Shown piece after piece: positions 23,001 through 32,937 of a DNA stretch of 64,000 nt; within the stretch, counting starts at the first letter, position 1; each line of letters begins with the position of its first letter. The translations under genes were made by a program, and so were the position numbers. The stretch covers positions 1 through 64,000 of the forward strand of contig CAJNDS010002626.1 of the NCBI GenBank assembly GCA_905221605.1, given 5' to 3'. Source of the stretch: Symbiodinium natans. Taxonomy: Eukaryota; Sar; Dinophyceae; Suessiales; Symbiodiniaceae. The notes below the pieces were generated by a model that saw only the letters and a list, made by a program, of their open reading frames with translations, did not search any database and was not told the DNA's origin.

Positions 23001-26000
23001 AACTCTTAAATTCTAGGCTTAGGGCCTGAAGGTTAAGGTTTAGGGTTTAGGGTTTAGGGTTTAGGGTTTAGGGTTTAGGGTTTAGGGTTTAGGGTTTAGG
23101 GTTTAGGGTTTAGGGTTTAGGGTTTAGGGTTTAGGGTTTAGGGTCTAGGGTGTACGGTCTAGGGTTTAGGGTTTAGGGCTGTAGGGTTGAGGACCTTCGA
23201 TTTAGGGTTCTAGGGATGAGGTATTGGGGTTTTGGAGTTTAGGCTTGTAGGGTTCTTGCCTTGCCTTACAAGGGGTATGTAGGGCTTTCTTTGAGGTCGT
23301 GAGGATGCTTCATAAGAATTTCCCCCTTATACTAACAGTCCTTAATAGAGATTATAATTCCCCCCTAGTAGAATCCCTCTTGAGAACGGTTCTGCTAGTA
23401 TAAGGGGGAACATCCCACATGTTTAGTGTGGCTCCGCTCGATCGTCGCAGACGCTGATGCGCGAGTCTTTTTCTTGCTGCCGAAGCCCTCTGTACTAGCT
23501 GGGGCCAGCAAGAACGATGTCACCTCCTGTGGTTCAGGTATAGGGCTTAGGGCTTAGGGCTTAGGGCTTAGGGCTTAGGGTTTAGGGTTTAGGGTTTAGG
23601 GTTTAGGGTTTAGGGTTTAGGGCTCACAAGAAGCATTCTCCGGTGCGAGTACGATCAATGACGAGCTCTCGTGACACTTGTCGGTCAGAGCTCAAAGTCG
23701 GCGTCGCACAGAAGATCGTAGCCCAGCACAAAGTGCACGGAATCCAGGCTATAGTCCTTCACGCAGATGTGCGATTCTACACAGACTGCGTCTGGGCAGT
23801 CGGCCAGGAGCTCCTCCTGCTTCTGCCGACATGCAAGACCGTGCTTCCCGAGAAGCTGTCGAACGTCACGAACCGTCAGGTGAGTCTCGGCCTTAAAGTC
23901 CTCCAACGTTAGTGGCACCAGGGATCCTTTTGCCAAGCTGAACTTGATGGTTGCCCCGGCGTGGACCACCGGGGTCTCCCATGTGACCCGCTGTTGCGGG
24001 AGAAAAGAACCGGGTTGTTCGGGTTTGAACGCAGGTGGCGGCTTGAGCACGTCGCTGAAACTCCAGCTGACGCTCCTTGACTCCCCCCCAAAACAACAAA
24101 CATGTAAAGAGACATGACTTTGGCTTCGTTGCCTACTAATCCCGAGCCAACTCAATCCTACTAGGAAGCTCAAAACAAAAAGGGAGCCTACGAAACCTGA
24201 TTTCGACCCCGAAAATAGTAGGATACCCTTCTGATAGGTACCCCAACAAGGTACCCCTGATATCGTAAACACCGAATCAGCCAAGCTTACAAAATCGGGG
24301 TCAGAGGGTCGGGTAGCCGCAGAGGTGTCCACGTCCGCCGAACCAACATGCAATGGATGCCTTGGTAGCCCCGTAGCCATATTACAAAAAGGGTACCCTT
24401 TACCCTTTACCCCTTTACCCTTTACACTAAATCCTAGGCACGAAAAAACATGGTGGCGGCGCCCGTAAGAGGCCGTGTGACTGAACACATTCTGTGTTTA
24501 CATTTTTCGCGTCGAGGGCTGAAAACCCAAGCAAAACACACATTTTCGTGATCACCGCAGCATTTGCAGTGCTCGAAAACACTGAAGGGTTAGGTCATTT
24601 TTTCGGAAAATGCATTTTCGCTCGAAGCCTGATCGTTTTTTTTGTTGTTTTTTTCCAGGGGGTCCTTTTTTTTGAAGTTTTGGACGCGTTTTTTGCTCGA
24701 ATTTGCGCTCTCGCCTAGGCGAGGGCACGTTTTGCTCATTCCCCATGTTGAACTTTCAAATGGCGACTTTCGGTTGGGGAAGTTTTTTCTGCGTTATGGC
24801 TCCGGCAGTTCAGGTTCGAAATAGTGCTCTCGCCACAGCGCAGGCATGATTTTCTGGAATTGTGCTTTGGTTGTAGCCCAACAGACTTGTGCACTGGATC
24901 CTGAAAGTGGCCTCAAGTTGATTCTTCTTCAGGGTTCAAGGTTCAAAGTTTAGGGTTCAGGTTTCCGGATTTGGGTTTGCACTGCTTGGACTATTCTTTT
25001 GGGTTTAAGGATCGTTTGTTTGTTGTGTTTTTTTCTCGGGGGTGTCGTTTTGAAGTTTCGGACACATTTTTTGCTTGAAATTGCGCTCTCGCCTAGGCGC
25101 GGGCGCGTTTTGCTTATAAACCCCGAATTAAACAGCAAGGGTTTAGGCCTTTGGGGATTAGGGGTTCAGGCTTTGGAGTTGCAGGTGTGAAGTCCCAAGT
25201 CACGTGATTACCCCCCCCCCCCCCCCCCCCCCCCCCCAACCCCACCCCGAGCCCAGAAATTGTGGTTACTCGCACGGCCTCTTAGAGGCGCCGTCTCCAA
25301 AAACATGGGTAAAAGGGTACCACTGCGCTACCAAGGATGCGAAATTGGAGGCAACCTTCAGAGCGATCTCCTCCTGCTTCTCCTGGGTTCCCACTTGGGC
25401 AACTAAGAACAAAGGGGATCCTGTTGGCTACGTTCGTCTATAGGCCCTAGACCCCAAACCCCAAACCATAAACCTTAAACCCTAAACCCGAAATCTCAAA
25501 CCCCTAAGTTCTCGACCCTAGACCCTAAACTTGTCTTGAAGCCAGAGCAAGATCCCCCAACTTAGGACTCCGAGGTTCCCGGGGCACGGCAGGGTCCAAG
25601 AGGTTCCCTTGGCCATCCTCAAGGCCAAGCATCTGCAAGAGAGGGCTGTGGGCAACGGCGACAGCGGTAACGGTGCTTTCCTCGGATGGCCCTTACAAGA
25701 CCCTCTGAAACATGTTTGTAAATACTACCCTCTTAGACCCAATAAGGAAAAATATAGAAGGTCCGGTTTAGGGTTTAGGGTTTATGGTTTAGGGTTTGTC
25801 CCAAAGGCCTACCTAGTTGCTGCCTCCTCCAGCGCACTCAGGGGATGGCCGTCGGCAGTCAGGAGCCTGCAGCTACACCACTTGCCCGAACCCATCTTCA
25901 TGAGTACCAGCCCCTCCAGCTCAGTGAGACTTGACACCTCCGCGGCGTCCAGCAGGGTTCTGCCATCCAGCCCAACCACCGTCACTTTGCTAAACACTTC

Positions 26001-28418
26001 CCTGCCCATGCGAAGGACCAGGTCGAGGCGCTGGTATTCAACCGCTTCCAACCCAGAAATGCAGATGAAAAGCTTGAGCCATTTTGCAGGTCGACAGCAA
26101 GACTGCAAGACAGGAAGACAGGGCCCTCCCAAAGACTACAAAATCATAGCCCAAACCTTGGATCATCTGCAGTATTCACTCCAAGAACCCAATCTTCGGG
26201 AGCGTTTTCTACCAATTGCTTAAGAATCCCACCCAACAAATGTATATTCTCCTTATTAGGGTATGTGTAAGATAGGGATTATTGTGTTTTTTTTTAAAGG
26301 GGGGGGGGGGCTTCTTAAGCAAACAGTCGTTTTTGGGAAACAAAAGAATGGCTCGCAAAACCCTTAAAAGCTCAAAGAACACCATAAGCCCTATACCCCT
26401 AAACCCTAAACCCTAAACCCTAAACGCTAAACTCTCCCTAAACCCTAAACCCTAAACCTTAAGCCCTAAACCCTAAACCCTTAAAAGCTCAAAAAAAACC
26501 CAGGGCCTTCATGCCCTCGAAGATGCCGAGAGGGTGAATCTTCTCTTCCAGCTCCTTCGGCGCCTGGTGAAGGTGTTCGGGTCTAGGGTCTAGGGTCTAG
26601 GGTCTAGGGTCTAGGGTCTAGGGTTTAGGGTTTAGGGTTTAGGGTTTAGGGTTTAGGGTTTAGGGTTTAGGGTTTAGGGTTTAGGGTTTAGGGTTTAGGG
26701 TTTAGGGTTTAGGGTTCAGGGTTTAGGGTTTAGGGTTTAGGGTATAGGGCTTCGGGTTCAGGCTTAGGGTTTAGGGTTTAGGCAAACACACTTGGGACCC
26801 CACGGACGCTTTGAAGGCCAATGCTGCCAGAGCAGTACAGGTTTAGGTTCAGGGTTTAGGGGCTCAAGCTCTGTTCTTGTGTTGAAATTTCTGCCGAACA
26901 AAGACCATGAACATCTCAACACCGGACAGGCGACTGCTCTTGCTAAGGAGCTGAAGTTCAGTGACCAGCACAAGGACACCGTATTCGCCACTATATAACT
27001 CAGAACCCTAAACCCTAAACCCTAAACCCTAAACTCTAAACCCTAAACTCTAAGCCCTAAACCCTAAACCCTAAACTCAAGATCTGCGGCCTGGCCTTGT
27101 TGTTGAGGGCTCCCTGGATGATCATGCAAACGTTGTCAATCCTTGGGGTTAGGGGTTTAGGGATTTAGGGTTTAGGGTTTAAGGGTTTAGGGGTTAGGGG
27201 TTTAGGGGTTTAGGGGTTTAGGGGTTTAGGGGTTTAGGGGTTTAGGGGTTTAGGGGTTTAGGGGTTTGGGGGTTTAGGGGCTTAGGGTTTAGGGATTAAG
27301 GGGTTAGGGGTTGAGGGGTTTAGGGGTTTAGGGTTTGGGGGTTTAGGGGTTTAGGGGTTTAGGGATTAAGGGGTTAAGGGGTTAAGGGTTTAGGGTTTGG
27401 GGGTTTAGGGGTTTAGGGGTTTAGGGAGGGGTTAAGGGGTTAAGGGTTTAGGGGTTCAGGGGTTTAGGGGTTTAGGGGTTTTTAGGGGTTTGTGGGTTTA
27501 GGGGTTTAGGGGTTTGGGGGTTTGGGGGTTTGGGGGTTTAGGGGTTTAGGGCTTTAGGAGGGGTTTAGGGGTTTAGGGGTTTAGGGGTTTAGGGGTTTGG
27601 GGCTTTGGGGCTTTAGGGCTTAGGGTTTAGCCCCCGACGCTTTGCAGTTGAGGGCTTAGGGGGGCGGGGTCTTAGATTGAAGCGCTGAACCCTCAAGCCT
27701 CACACCCTTAACCCCTTCTCTCCACGCACAACCCAACATTTTACCCAAAACGTTGCAGAAACACGTCCGCGGGCTACAGCTTGTCCTAGAACTCTCCGAA
27801 ACCCGAAACCCTAATCATCTAAGGTCGCCCTAAACCCTAAGCCCCTGCCCTGAAAGCCCAAGCCAAAGATAAAACAAAATAATAACAAAAAAACGTGCCG
27901 TCCCCTTAAAAAAGGGGGTTGGGCTCTCATCCCCCTAAGCACCCTTATAAGCCTTAAACATCAAGATCCCGTTGGCCCAGTAAAATCCTGAAAAAAGTCT
28001 TAGGTATTGTGGGAAAGCTCTCGAACACTCTGATTCGTAAAGGCAGGTTTTTGGCGATCTCAGGAAATCTAACCCTAAATTCCCCCCTTAAAGACCCTTG
28101 ATTAGGCGTAGTTATCCCTAAAAAGCCTTAGTTATGGGGGGAACCTAGGGGGGGTAGTATACAAGGCCCTGAATAGAGGGGGTAGTAGGGAAATAAACCC
28201 TAAACCCTAAAACCTAAGCCCTAAACCCTAAACCCTAAACCCTAAACCCTAAACCCTAAACTGCCGCCGAAGCTGCATCTTCTCCCTCGCGATGAAGTCC
28301 ATGAAGGTCGACAGGGGCTCCGCCGTCTGTGCTTTCAGGTAGCGGAACCTGAAGAGTCGAGTGGATATGAGGTAGGGCTTCATTTCTAGCATCACCACAA
28401 GAACACACACACACACAG

Positions 28419-28456
<38 letters not shown>

Positions 28457-31356
28457 GATAGATAGATAGATAGATAGATAGTTTGATAGGTTAGACACTC
28501 TCACCAACATTTTTGAGGAAGCACATGTTAACTCGCCAAGATACATCCCGAGGCTCCAGCAAGACATTTCGTGGGATATTAAGGGATTAGAGGCATGGGA
28601 CATGCATGAGGCACCCTGACCGCTAAACAGTCAACCGTCAAAGCCCCTGCAAGGGCTCAGACTATCCGAGCCTGAAACCCTAAACCCGAAACCCAGAAGG
28701 CCTTAAGACTGAAGACCCCTAAAGCCCTTAAAATTACATAACGACGCCGGAAGCCACAAACCTTGAAAGCCCCCCAAATGCATCCTGAACCCGACACCCG
28801 ACACAAGTCTTAAGAAAGGCCTCCACACCTTCAGGGCCTGTTGCGTGCTAGCTTTGAGGGCAAAGGCGTAAGGTTTAGGGTTCATGCTTTGGCTTCAAGG
28901 CTTCAGGGATTCAAACGCGCGAGGGACGAGGGGCCGAGATGCTTTAGGGTTTAGGGTTTAGGGTCTTGGGATATAAATGAAACGAACCAAGACGAGCCAC
29001 TCGTCAGCGAGCTTGTCGTAACATCGCCTTAGTTGCTTAGGGCTTCAGAGCGTTGGCAATCGGATAAGTCTGACCATGCATGCGACATGAGATATAAACG
29101 AGGCAGAACCAACTATTCTAGTTCTACTTGCACAAAACCTTCTTGCCGCAAGAAGCTAACCTCCATCAAAAACATACATGAACCACGCTAGACCTAAACC
29201 CCAATAAAATTCCATGCCCAGACGAGGACGGAAACAACATAGCCTGAGTAGAGTCTGGTTTCTTTCCAAATCATAAGCCCTAACCCTATCTAGAGGAAAA
29301 CGTGCGCATTGTGCACTGTGCCGGTTTTTCTTGCAGTCTTGCAAACTGAGCCCAGTTCCTCGGCAAAAAACTGGAAATGTCGGGGTCAAGGAGTTCTGGC
29401 TCACCTCCAAAGCTTTAACAAGGCTTCGGGCTTCGGGTTTATCAATTTTCATAGGTCTCAAGGTCTGCACCCTCAAGCCTAAACCCTCCCTGAACCTTAA
29501 ACCCTACGGGGTTCTGGCTTGCAAACCCTGAACCCTAAACCCCAAACCCCAAACCCTAAACCCTAAACCCTAAGCTCAGCGAGTCGCTTTGAGATGGTCG
29601 ACACCAGAATGGGTGATGGCTCATCCTGCAGAAAGGTTCCGTAGTCCGTCTCTTCCAGAGCGCTACCTGGGACTTGGGGGGCTTACTTGGGGGTTTAGGG
29701 TTTAGGGTTTAGGTTTAGGGTTTAGGGTTTAGGGTTTAGGGTTTAGGGTTCAGGGTTTAGGGTTTAGGGTTTAGGGTTTGGGGTTTAGGGTTTAGGGTTT
29801 AGGCTTAGGGGGCTTCGGAGACTCTCGTAGGGCCCTATTAGGGTCCTCAGGTCTTAAATAGGGTTTTAAGGGACCCCAAACCCTAAACCCTAAACCCTAA
29901 ATCCTAAACCCTAAACCCTAAACCCTAAACCCCAAAACCCTAAAACCCTAAACCGTGGTGGGCTTTCGGTTCGTCTTGAGGATGACGTCTGCCGCGACGA
30001 CGACCTCCAAAAACCACTCCAGACCAAGAAAAGATCCATTCAGGGTTCAGGGGTGTCAACAGGCATGTCAACCACATACACTGGCCCCCAACAAGGTGTA
30101 GGGTTTAGGGTTTAGGGTTTAGGGTTTAGGGTTTAGGGTTTAGGGTTTAGGGTAATCCCATCACCCAGACCGTTGAATTGCGTTTTCTTTCGTGGGACGC
30201 TACTGTTCGACAAGGGACTCGGGAGCCTTGGGCAACCAAGCTGGCTTCTTCCTATCCCTACACCGTAAACCCTAAACCCTAAGCTTCTGGGTCTCACGAC
30301 CGTAGAACGCTGAGGCAGCAGCTTCATGGGTTTGAACTTTAGGTGCATCTTAGGGTTGTGGGTTCAGCACGAGGAGAAAAGGGGCGAAACCCTTGATACG
30401 AAACTCTAGCCTGCATAAGGTCTACGTAGGGTTCGCGAATGGTTGTAAGACGAACTAAACCCTAAACCCTAAAACTCGAACACCCTACACCCTAAAACCC
30501 TAAACCCGAAAACTCTAACACCCTAAAACCCTAAACCCTAACCCTCCAAGCCCAGGTACGCATATCTTCCAGCGTATCGCAGGCCCCTAGCCGCCTGTAG
30601 TCCTCCGGGCCGAGGAATCCAGATCGCATCCCACGGACCAAGGACTCCGTGAAGCCATGACTCCTTGGAGGTGGATTCAGGGTTTGGGGTTTGTTTAATG
30701 CTTGGGGTTTAGGGTTTGGGGTTTAGGGTTTAGGGTTTAGGATTTGGGGTTTAGGGTTTAGGCTTTCCTAAACCCTAAACCCTCAACGGCAAGCCCGGCT
30801 CGTAGCCCCATCGGCACGCTGCTCCTGCAGCTGGAATTTCGGGTTTCGGGCTTAACCCAAAACCCTAAACCCTAAACCCTAAACCCTAAACCCTAAACCC
30901 TAAACCCTACCATCCCCAAAGCCCTCAAACCCTTCTAAATCCGAATGAAACCTAAACCCCTAAAACCCTAAACCCCTAAATCCCTAAATCCCGAAATACC
31001 TGAATCCTAAAACCCTCAAGCCCTAAAACCCTAAAGCCTGAAACCCTAAATCCTAAAATCCTACAAACCCTAAAACCCTGTACACCCTATAAACCCCAAA
31101 ACCCGATCAACCTTATAAAGCCTAAATCCTAAAACCCTATAAACAATATAAACCTTAAACCCCTACAGAGCCCTAAAACCCTAAATCCCTAAACCCTAAC
31201 ACCCTATAAACTGTAAGCCCTTAAAACCCTAAACCCGAAAGCCTGAAGCCCCAAAACCCTACATGCTGCCCAAGATTTTGTATCCTGAACATCCTTAAGC
31301 ACCCTGAACCCTAAAACCCTGCGGCCAAAGCTCACATTGAACATTGCCAGCTCCAT
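10981..31356 (-). CDS. VMA6: V-type ATPase V0 subunit d (complete, 21 exons)
   Basis: Subunit d caps the membrane c-ring of the vacuolar proton pump and links V0 to the central stalk of V1. Minus-strand exons in gene order: 31334-31356, 30560-30663, 29588-29666, 29001-29027, 28277-28348, 27096-27141, 26507-26563, 22070-22100, 21819-21895, 21298-21324, 20241-20273, 19371-19427, 18879-18905, 17888-17922, 16350-16411, 15593-15618, 15313-15351, 13606-13633, 12750-12781, 11823-11923, 10981-11062. They total 1065 bases, one open frame of 354 residues plus TAG; the family is about 350. The alignment to yeast and human subunit d, from memory, runs nearly gap-free end to end: MELAMFNV at the start, then TDYGTFLQDEPSP, EPLSTFMDFI, HPLGIFEGM, LVDTPIGPYF, WLEDFYSFVESQGGTTAE, LYPEGTK, YHFGIFYAWVKLREQEIRNI and IDDTIVPIF at the end. 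Donors are 14 GC, 4 GA and 2 GT, all with AG acceptors. The least certain exon is 21298-21324. Some junctions could shift by 1-3 bases because of microhomology. Confidence 0.95.
11434..11549. mobile_element. Foldback element, TTGGTAGCCCAG family
   Basis: A 116-base element running from CTTGGTAGCCCAGGAACC to GGGTACCACTGGGCTACCAAG, with an inner GGTTGGATACTTCATAAGGG. It lies in the last VMA6 intron. Related copies lie at about 31825-31916, 42715-42850, 52093-52210 and 57008-57122, with half copies at 43130-43180. A relative (TTGCCCGGTAACC) lies at 39577-39700. No protein is encoded. Confidence 0.8.
16848..16945. mobile_element. Foldback element with GATGTAGTTCCTTTT ends
   Basis: GACTCTGATGTAGTTCC and GGTGGTATACTATA, mirrored by AAAAGGAACTACATCGGAGTCC. 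A longer relative at 45110-45275 holds about 70 bases of extra AT-rich sequence in its loop. Confidence 0.75.
18879..18905 (-). CDS. VMA6: VMA6 27-base microexon
   Basis: Nine codons (VMGNILKME) bridge exon 19371-19427, ending GGTTAE, and exon 17888-17922, beginning ADFRVLLVTL. The joined string aligns without a gap to the family's GGTTADAMCPILEFEAD region. Both flanking introns have GC donors. Nothing but family alignment would lead a gene finder to this exon. Confidence 0.9.
20770..20840. repeat. Direct duplication of about 30 bp
   Basis: GCCAAGGACAGTCCTGCTTC is present twice 40 bases apart. It lies in VMA6 intron 20274-21297. Confidence 0.85.
21620..21707. mobile_element. Foldback element, GTTCTTAGTAGGGAATGAGG family
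   Basis: GTTCTTAGTAGGGAATGAGG mirrored by CCTCATTCCCTTATTTCCTACTAAGAAC. Relatives lie at about 41977-42062, 48818-48868 and 62543-62600, and a multi-copy version (GGGTACCTCATTCCC) at 39965-40150. Confidence 0.75.
21819..21895 (-). CDS. VMA6: VMA6 exon 9 (LVDTPIGPYF)
   Basis: The 77 bases carry FLVDTPIGPYFEEYLKE, the family's LVDTPLxxFF region. The upstream intron (21896-22069) is only 174 bases. The donor-side CAAG|GCG and the acceptor-side CACAG|GCG share the pentamer AGGCG. The downstream donor is GC. Confidence 0.94.
22380..22570. repeat. CCCTATAAA variant array
   Basis: About 18 nine-base CCCTATAAA/CCCTATAAG units. It resembles the telomere-type unit with an inserted AT. The GFIGFIG frame on the minus strand is its translation. 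Confidence 0.9.
23318..23414. mobile_element. Foldback element, CCCCCTTATACTAACAG family
   Basis: CCCCCTTATACTAACAGTCC with mirrored GGTTCTGCTAGTATAAGGGGG. Relatives lie at about 12865-12963, 35068-35155 and 44930-45008. All are about 80-100 bases with a near-complete inverted repeat, MITE-like and non-coding. Confidence 0.75.
23685..24054 (-). CDS. Terminal coding segment with SAP-like motif
   Basis: An open frame of about 120 residues ends at TGA. Its useful part runs from SDVLKPPPAFKPEQPGSF, through the SAP-like stretch LRDVRQLL-type helix, G-L pair and EELL helix, to HFVLGYDLLCDADFEL. The acceptor is probably the cag just above 24054. The composition is coding-like, GC-rich and free of telomere repeats. 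Confidence 0.65.
23685..26102 (-). CDS. Nested coding region with SAP-like C-terminus, function unknown
   Basis: Coding-like minus-strand segments lie at 25813-26102, from 25632 downward, 25332-25382, about 24291-24360 and 23685-24054. The first has a pyrimidine-rich acceptor (cttgcag) and a GT donor; it encodes a segment including VTVVGLDGRTLLDAAEVSSL, resembling the beta-grasp-like N-termini seen in many dinoflagellate proteins. The last is 370 bases with a TGA at 23685-23687. It contains TVRDVRQLLGKHGLACRQKQ followed by EELLADC, close to the SAP motif pattern (two helices, a conserved G-L) of nucleic-acid-binding proteins. Exons are several times longer than those of the host gene, and donors are GT. 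I could not resolve the reading frame across the 24.3-25.4 kb joins, so this may be a decayed or inserted copy. The segments are seen; one nested gene is inference. Confidence 0.55.
24361..25334. mobile_element. 974-bp terminal-inverted-repeat element with 6-bp target duplication
   Basis: The plus strand reads GGATGC (24355-24360), then CTTGGTAGCC, and at the other end GCGCTACCAA, then GGATGC (25335-25340). The ends are inverted copies of the TTGGTAGCC terminus shared by short elements elsewhere in the window, and the hexamer is a perfect direct duplication. Inside are two copies of a TTGCGCTCTCGCCTAGGC segment (about 24.70 and 25.08 kb) and a C-rich run. No transposase frame is visible, so it appears non-autonomous. 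Confidence 0.7.
25813..26102 (-). CDS. Coding segment with beta-grasp-like sequence
   Basis: These 290 bases are bounded by a strong acceptor (pyrimidine run then TTGCAG at 26103-26108) and a GT donor (ACTAG then GTAGGC). It reads WLKLFICISGLEAVEYQRL, then VTVVGLDGRTLLDAAEV, then LTADGHPLSALEEAAT. No family was assigned with confidence. It is the best candidate for an upstream exon of the nested region. Confidence 0.6.
26575..26760. repeat. TTTAGGG array with TCTAGGG block
   Basis: Six perfect TCTAGGG units followed by about 17 TTTAGGG units, immediately beyond the acceptor of VMA6 exon 26507-26563. Confidence 0.92.
27140..27640. repeat. TTTAGGGG (8-base) variant array
   Basis: About 500 bases of GGGGTTTA/GGGGTTTG/GGGGTTAA units, one G longer than the surrounding TTTAGGG. 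It lies in VMA6 intron 5, beside exon 27096-27141. Confidence 0.9.
28400..28490. repeat. CA, CT and GATA microsatellites
   Basis: (AC)n, then (TC)n of about 18 units, then (GATA)6. Simple sequence inside VMA6 intron 4. Confidence 0.9.
30560..30663 (-). CDS. VMA6: VMA6 exon 2
   Basis: This exon has 104 bases and is the longest in the gene. It carries LVRGMRSGFLGPEDY and CDTLEDM, matching the family's LVRGxxxGxLxxxDY and CETLEDL motifs. It ends with one base of a codon at a GT donor and joins exon 3 (29588-29666), which continues SALEETDYGTFLQDEPSP. The alignment across that join has no gap, so the open segment near 29.95 kb is not needed. Confidence 0.93.
31334..31356 (-). CDS. VMA6: VMA6 exon 1 with start codon
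   Basis: This 23-base first exon encodes MELAMFN plus two bases of a Val codon. It matches the MxxxYFN start of yeast and human subunit d. The next exon continues SHGFTESLVRG, aligning with the family's (D)NGFxExxVRG. The donor is GA. Eight bases upstream of the ATG, an AG follows a pyrimidine-rich stretch (31362-31380 on the minus strand), which suits a trans-splicing acceptor for a spliced leader. That last point is inference. Confidence 0.88.
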
Positions 31357-31580
31357 GGCTCTCTGACAATGGAGAGGGGACCCACCAAAACTTGAACCCA
31401 AAACTCAGCTGCGGCCGCATTTGGGGTTTAGGGTTTAGGGTTTAGGGTTTAGGGTTTAGGGTTTAGGGTTTAGGGTTAAGGGTTCAGGGTTTAGGGTTTA
31501 GGGGCAGTTTAGGGTTGTAGGGTTTGGAGTTAATATATGGGGCTTGTATGGGTTTATAGCGCTGGAGGCAACTCTCTTAC

Positions 31581-31680
31581 CTGGCTTCTGCTGCAGCTCT
31601 CCTCTGTCCAGCCCGCGAGCTCGCAGAGGACTGGGCCGGGTAAGTTCGGGGTGATTAAGTTCCCACAGGGCAGCCACTAT
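31581..31680 (-). CDS. Candidate exon with canonical donor
   Basis: Frame ALWELNHPELTRPSPLRARG then LDRGELQQKP ends at CCAG|GTAAGAG, one of the few consensus GT donors in the window. It lies only 225 bases upstream of the VMA6 start, so it would be among the last coding parts of the upstream gene, or part of its untranslated end. Confidence 0.45.
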
Positions 31681-31824
31681 CAAACAATACAGCCAAGCCC
31701 TAGCAGAAGGTGGCCCGAGGGAGCGAAAAATCTCCCAACCCAGAAGCTCAATCCGAAGAACGAACGCCGAAAGCTTCAATACACCAGCCAGATAAAGCCC
31801 TAAGCCCTAAACCCCAAACATTGA

Positions 31825-31916
31825 GCTTGGTAGCCCACTAACCATATTGTAATAAGGGGTATGTACCCTTTTTGCGGTTGGCTGCTTAATAAAAAGGGTA
31901 CCAATGGCCTACCAAG
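31825..31916. mobile_element. Foldback element, TTGGTAGCCCAG family
   Basis: GCTTGGTAGCCCACTAACC to CCAATGGCCTACCAAG, a shorter 92-base copy with GGTTGGCTGCTTAATAAAAAGGG inside. It lies in the interval between VMA6 and the upstream gene. Confidence 0.75.
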
Positions 31917-32044
31917 AAAATCACAGTTCTGCTTTCACGAAGGATGCTTGCCATGGATATGTAGAAAAATACAAAACACTAAAATGTGACTTCTTATGAT
32001 GATCTTGAAGGTGTCAGAGTTTAGGGCTAGAGTCCCTAAACCCT

Positions 32045-32180
32045 AAACCCTAACTACAGTGGCCCTGGCCACACAAATTCGCAAGGCGCGAGTAACCCTG
32101 CTGTCGGCCTGTGTCAGCGCCGGACCACGCGCGCAGCGGGCAACCTCTGGGCACATGCCACAAGGCTTTCTGATGAAGGA
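32045..32180 (-). CDS. Candidate exon
   Basis: After a CATCAG acceptor the frame stays open for about 110 bases: ALWHVPRGCPLRAWSGADTG then RQQGYSRLANLCGQGHC. No family recognised. Confidence 0.45.
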
Positions 32181-32937
32181 GGAGTTTCAGTAACCCTAAA
32201 CCCTAAACCCTAAACCCTAAACCCTAAACCCTAAACCCTAAACCCTAAACCCTAAACCCTAAACCCTAAACCCTAAACCTCCCTGGAGCGCTGGCTTGGG
32301 GCCCTACAATCCAACACGACATGCTCGACCTTTGCCTGATATCTTTTGCAACTGCACATGACCCAATTGCCCGTAAGGTCTCATGGTGTGGCGGTTTTAG
32401 GGTTTAGGGTTTAGGGTTTAGGGTTTAGGGTTTAGGGTTTGGCATTTAGTTAGTTAGGGTTTAGGGTTGGGGATTGAGGCTTTGGGCTTCGGTCGGGTTG
32501 AAGCAAACAGGTGCATGTTACTTGCGAGGCTCCCTAACCTAACGGACAAACCTTTCATCTCGTGATTTCGTTCTCCCCGAACAATGCAAACAGGACTTAG
32601 TAGGGGCTTAGGTGTAGTTATAAGTGGTTGGTGAAAACTGTATTTGGGTACTCATAGCCCTGCCTATCACTACCCATGATGCTTCAAGTACGTCCCTCTG
32701 AAGCCGTTTTTGCGAGGGCAATGTTCCCGACTCTGCGTCAAAGGGCTTGCGGTTCGGGGCTTGGAGTCTTTGAATTTAAATGCTACTCTTGCCCTATGCT
32801 GGATGTTATTGGTGGAAAGATTGCTCGAAGAACCAAGCCAACTTGCTCCTTCACTATTGAAGCCCTCAGCCTTACAGCCCAAAAACCTTAACCCTAAACA
32901 CTAAAACCCTAAACCCTACAACGCCCCGAACCCTGCG

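Larger units (their letters stand above)
22101..26506 (-). other. Large VMA6 intron 7 hosting a nested coding region
   Basis: This 4406-base intron separates exon 26507-26563 (HPLGIFEGMK) from exon 22070-22100 (VIMSESFDVQ) with a GC donor. Its two ends carry TTTAGGG arrays (about 22.1-22.2, 22.86-23.6 kb) and CCCTAAA arrays (about 26.39-26.48 kb). The central 23.64-26.2 kb is nearly free of arrays and holds long minus-strand coding segments. Confidence 0.8.

Noticed and set aside
29950-30010. Minus-strand frame VVVAADVILKTN as a VMA6 exon
   Set aside because: Exon 30560-30663 joins exon 29588-29666 directly with a gap-free alignment, so it is intron sequence.
32285-32392. Minus-strand frame VEHVVLDCRAP, resembling the end of a retroelement reverse transcriptase
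   Set aside because: Only about 30 residues, other frames also open, no upstream reverse transcriptase motif found.
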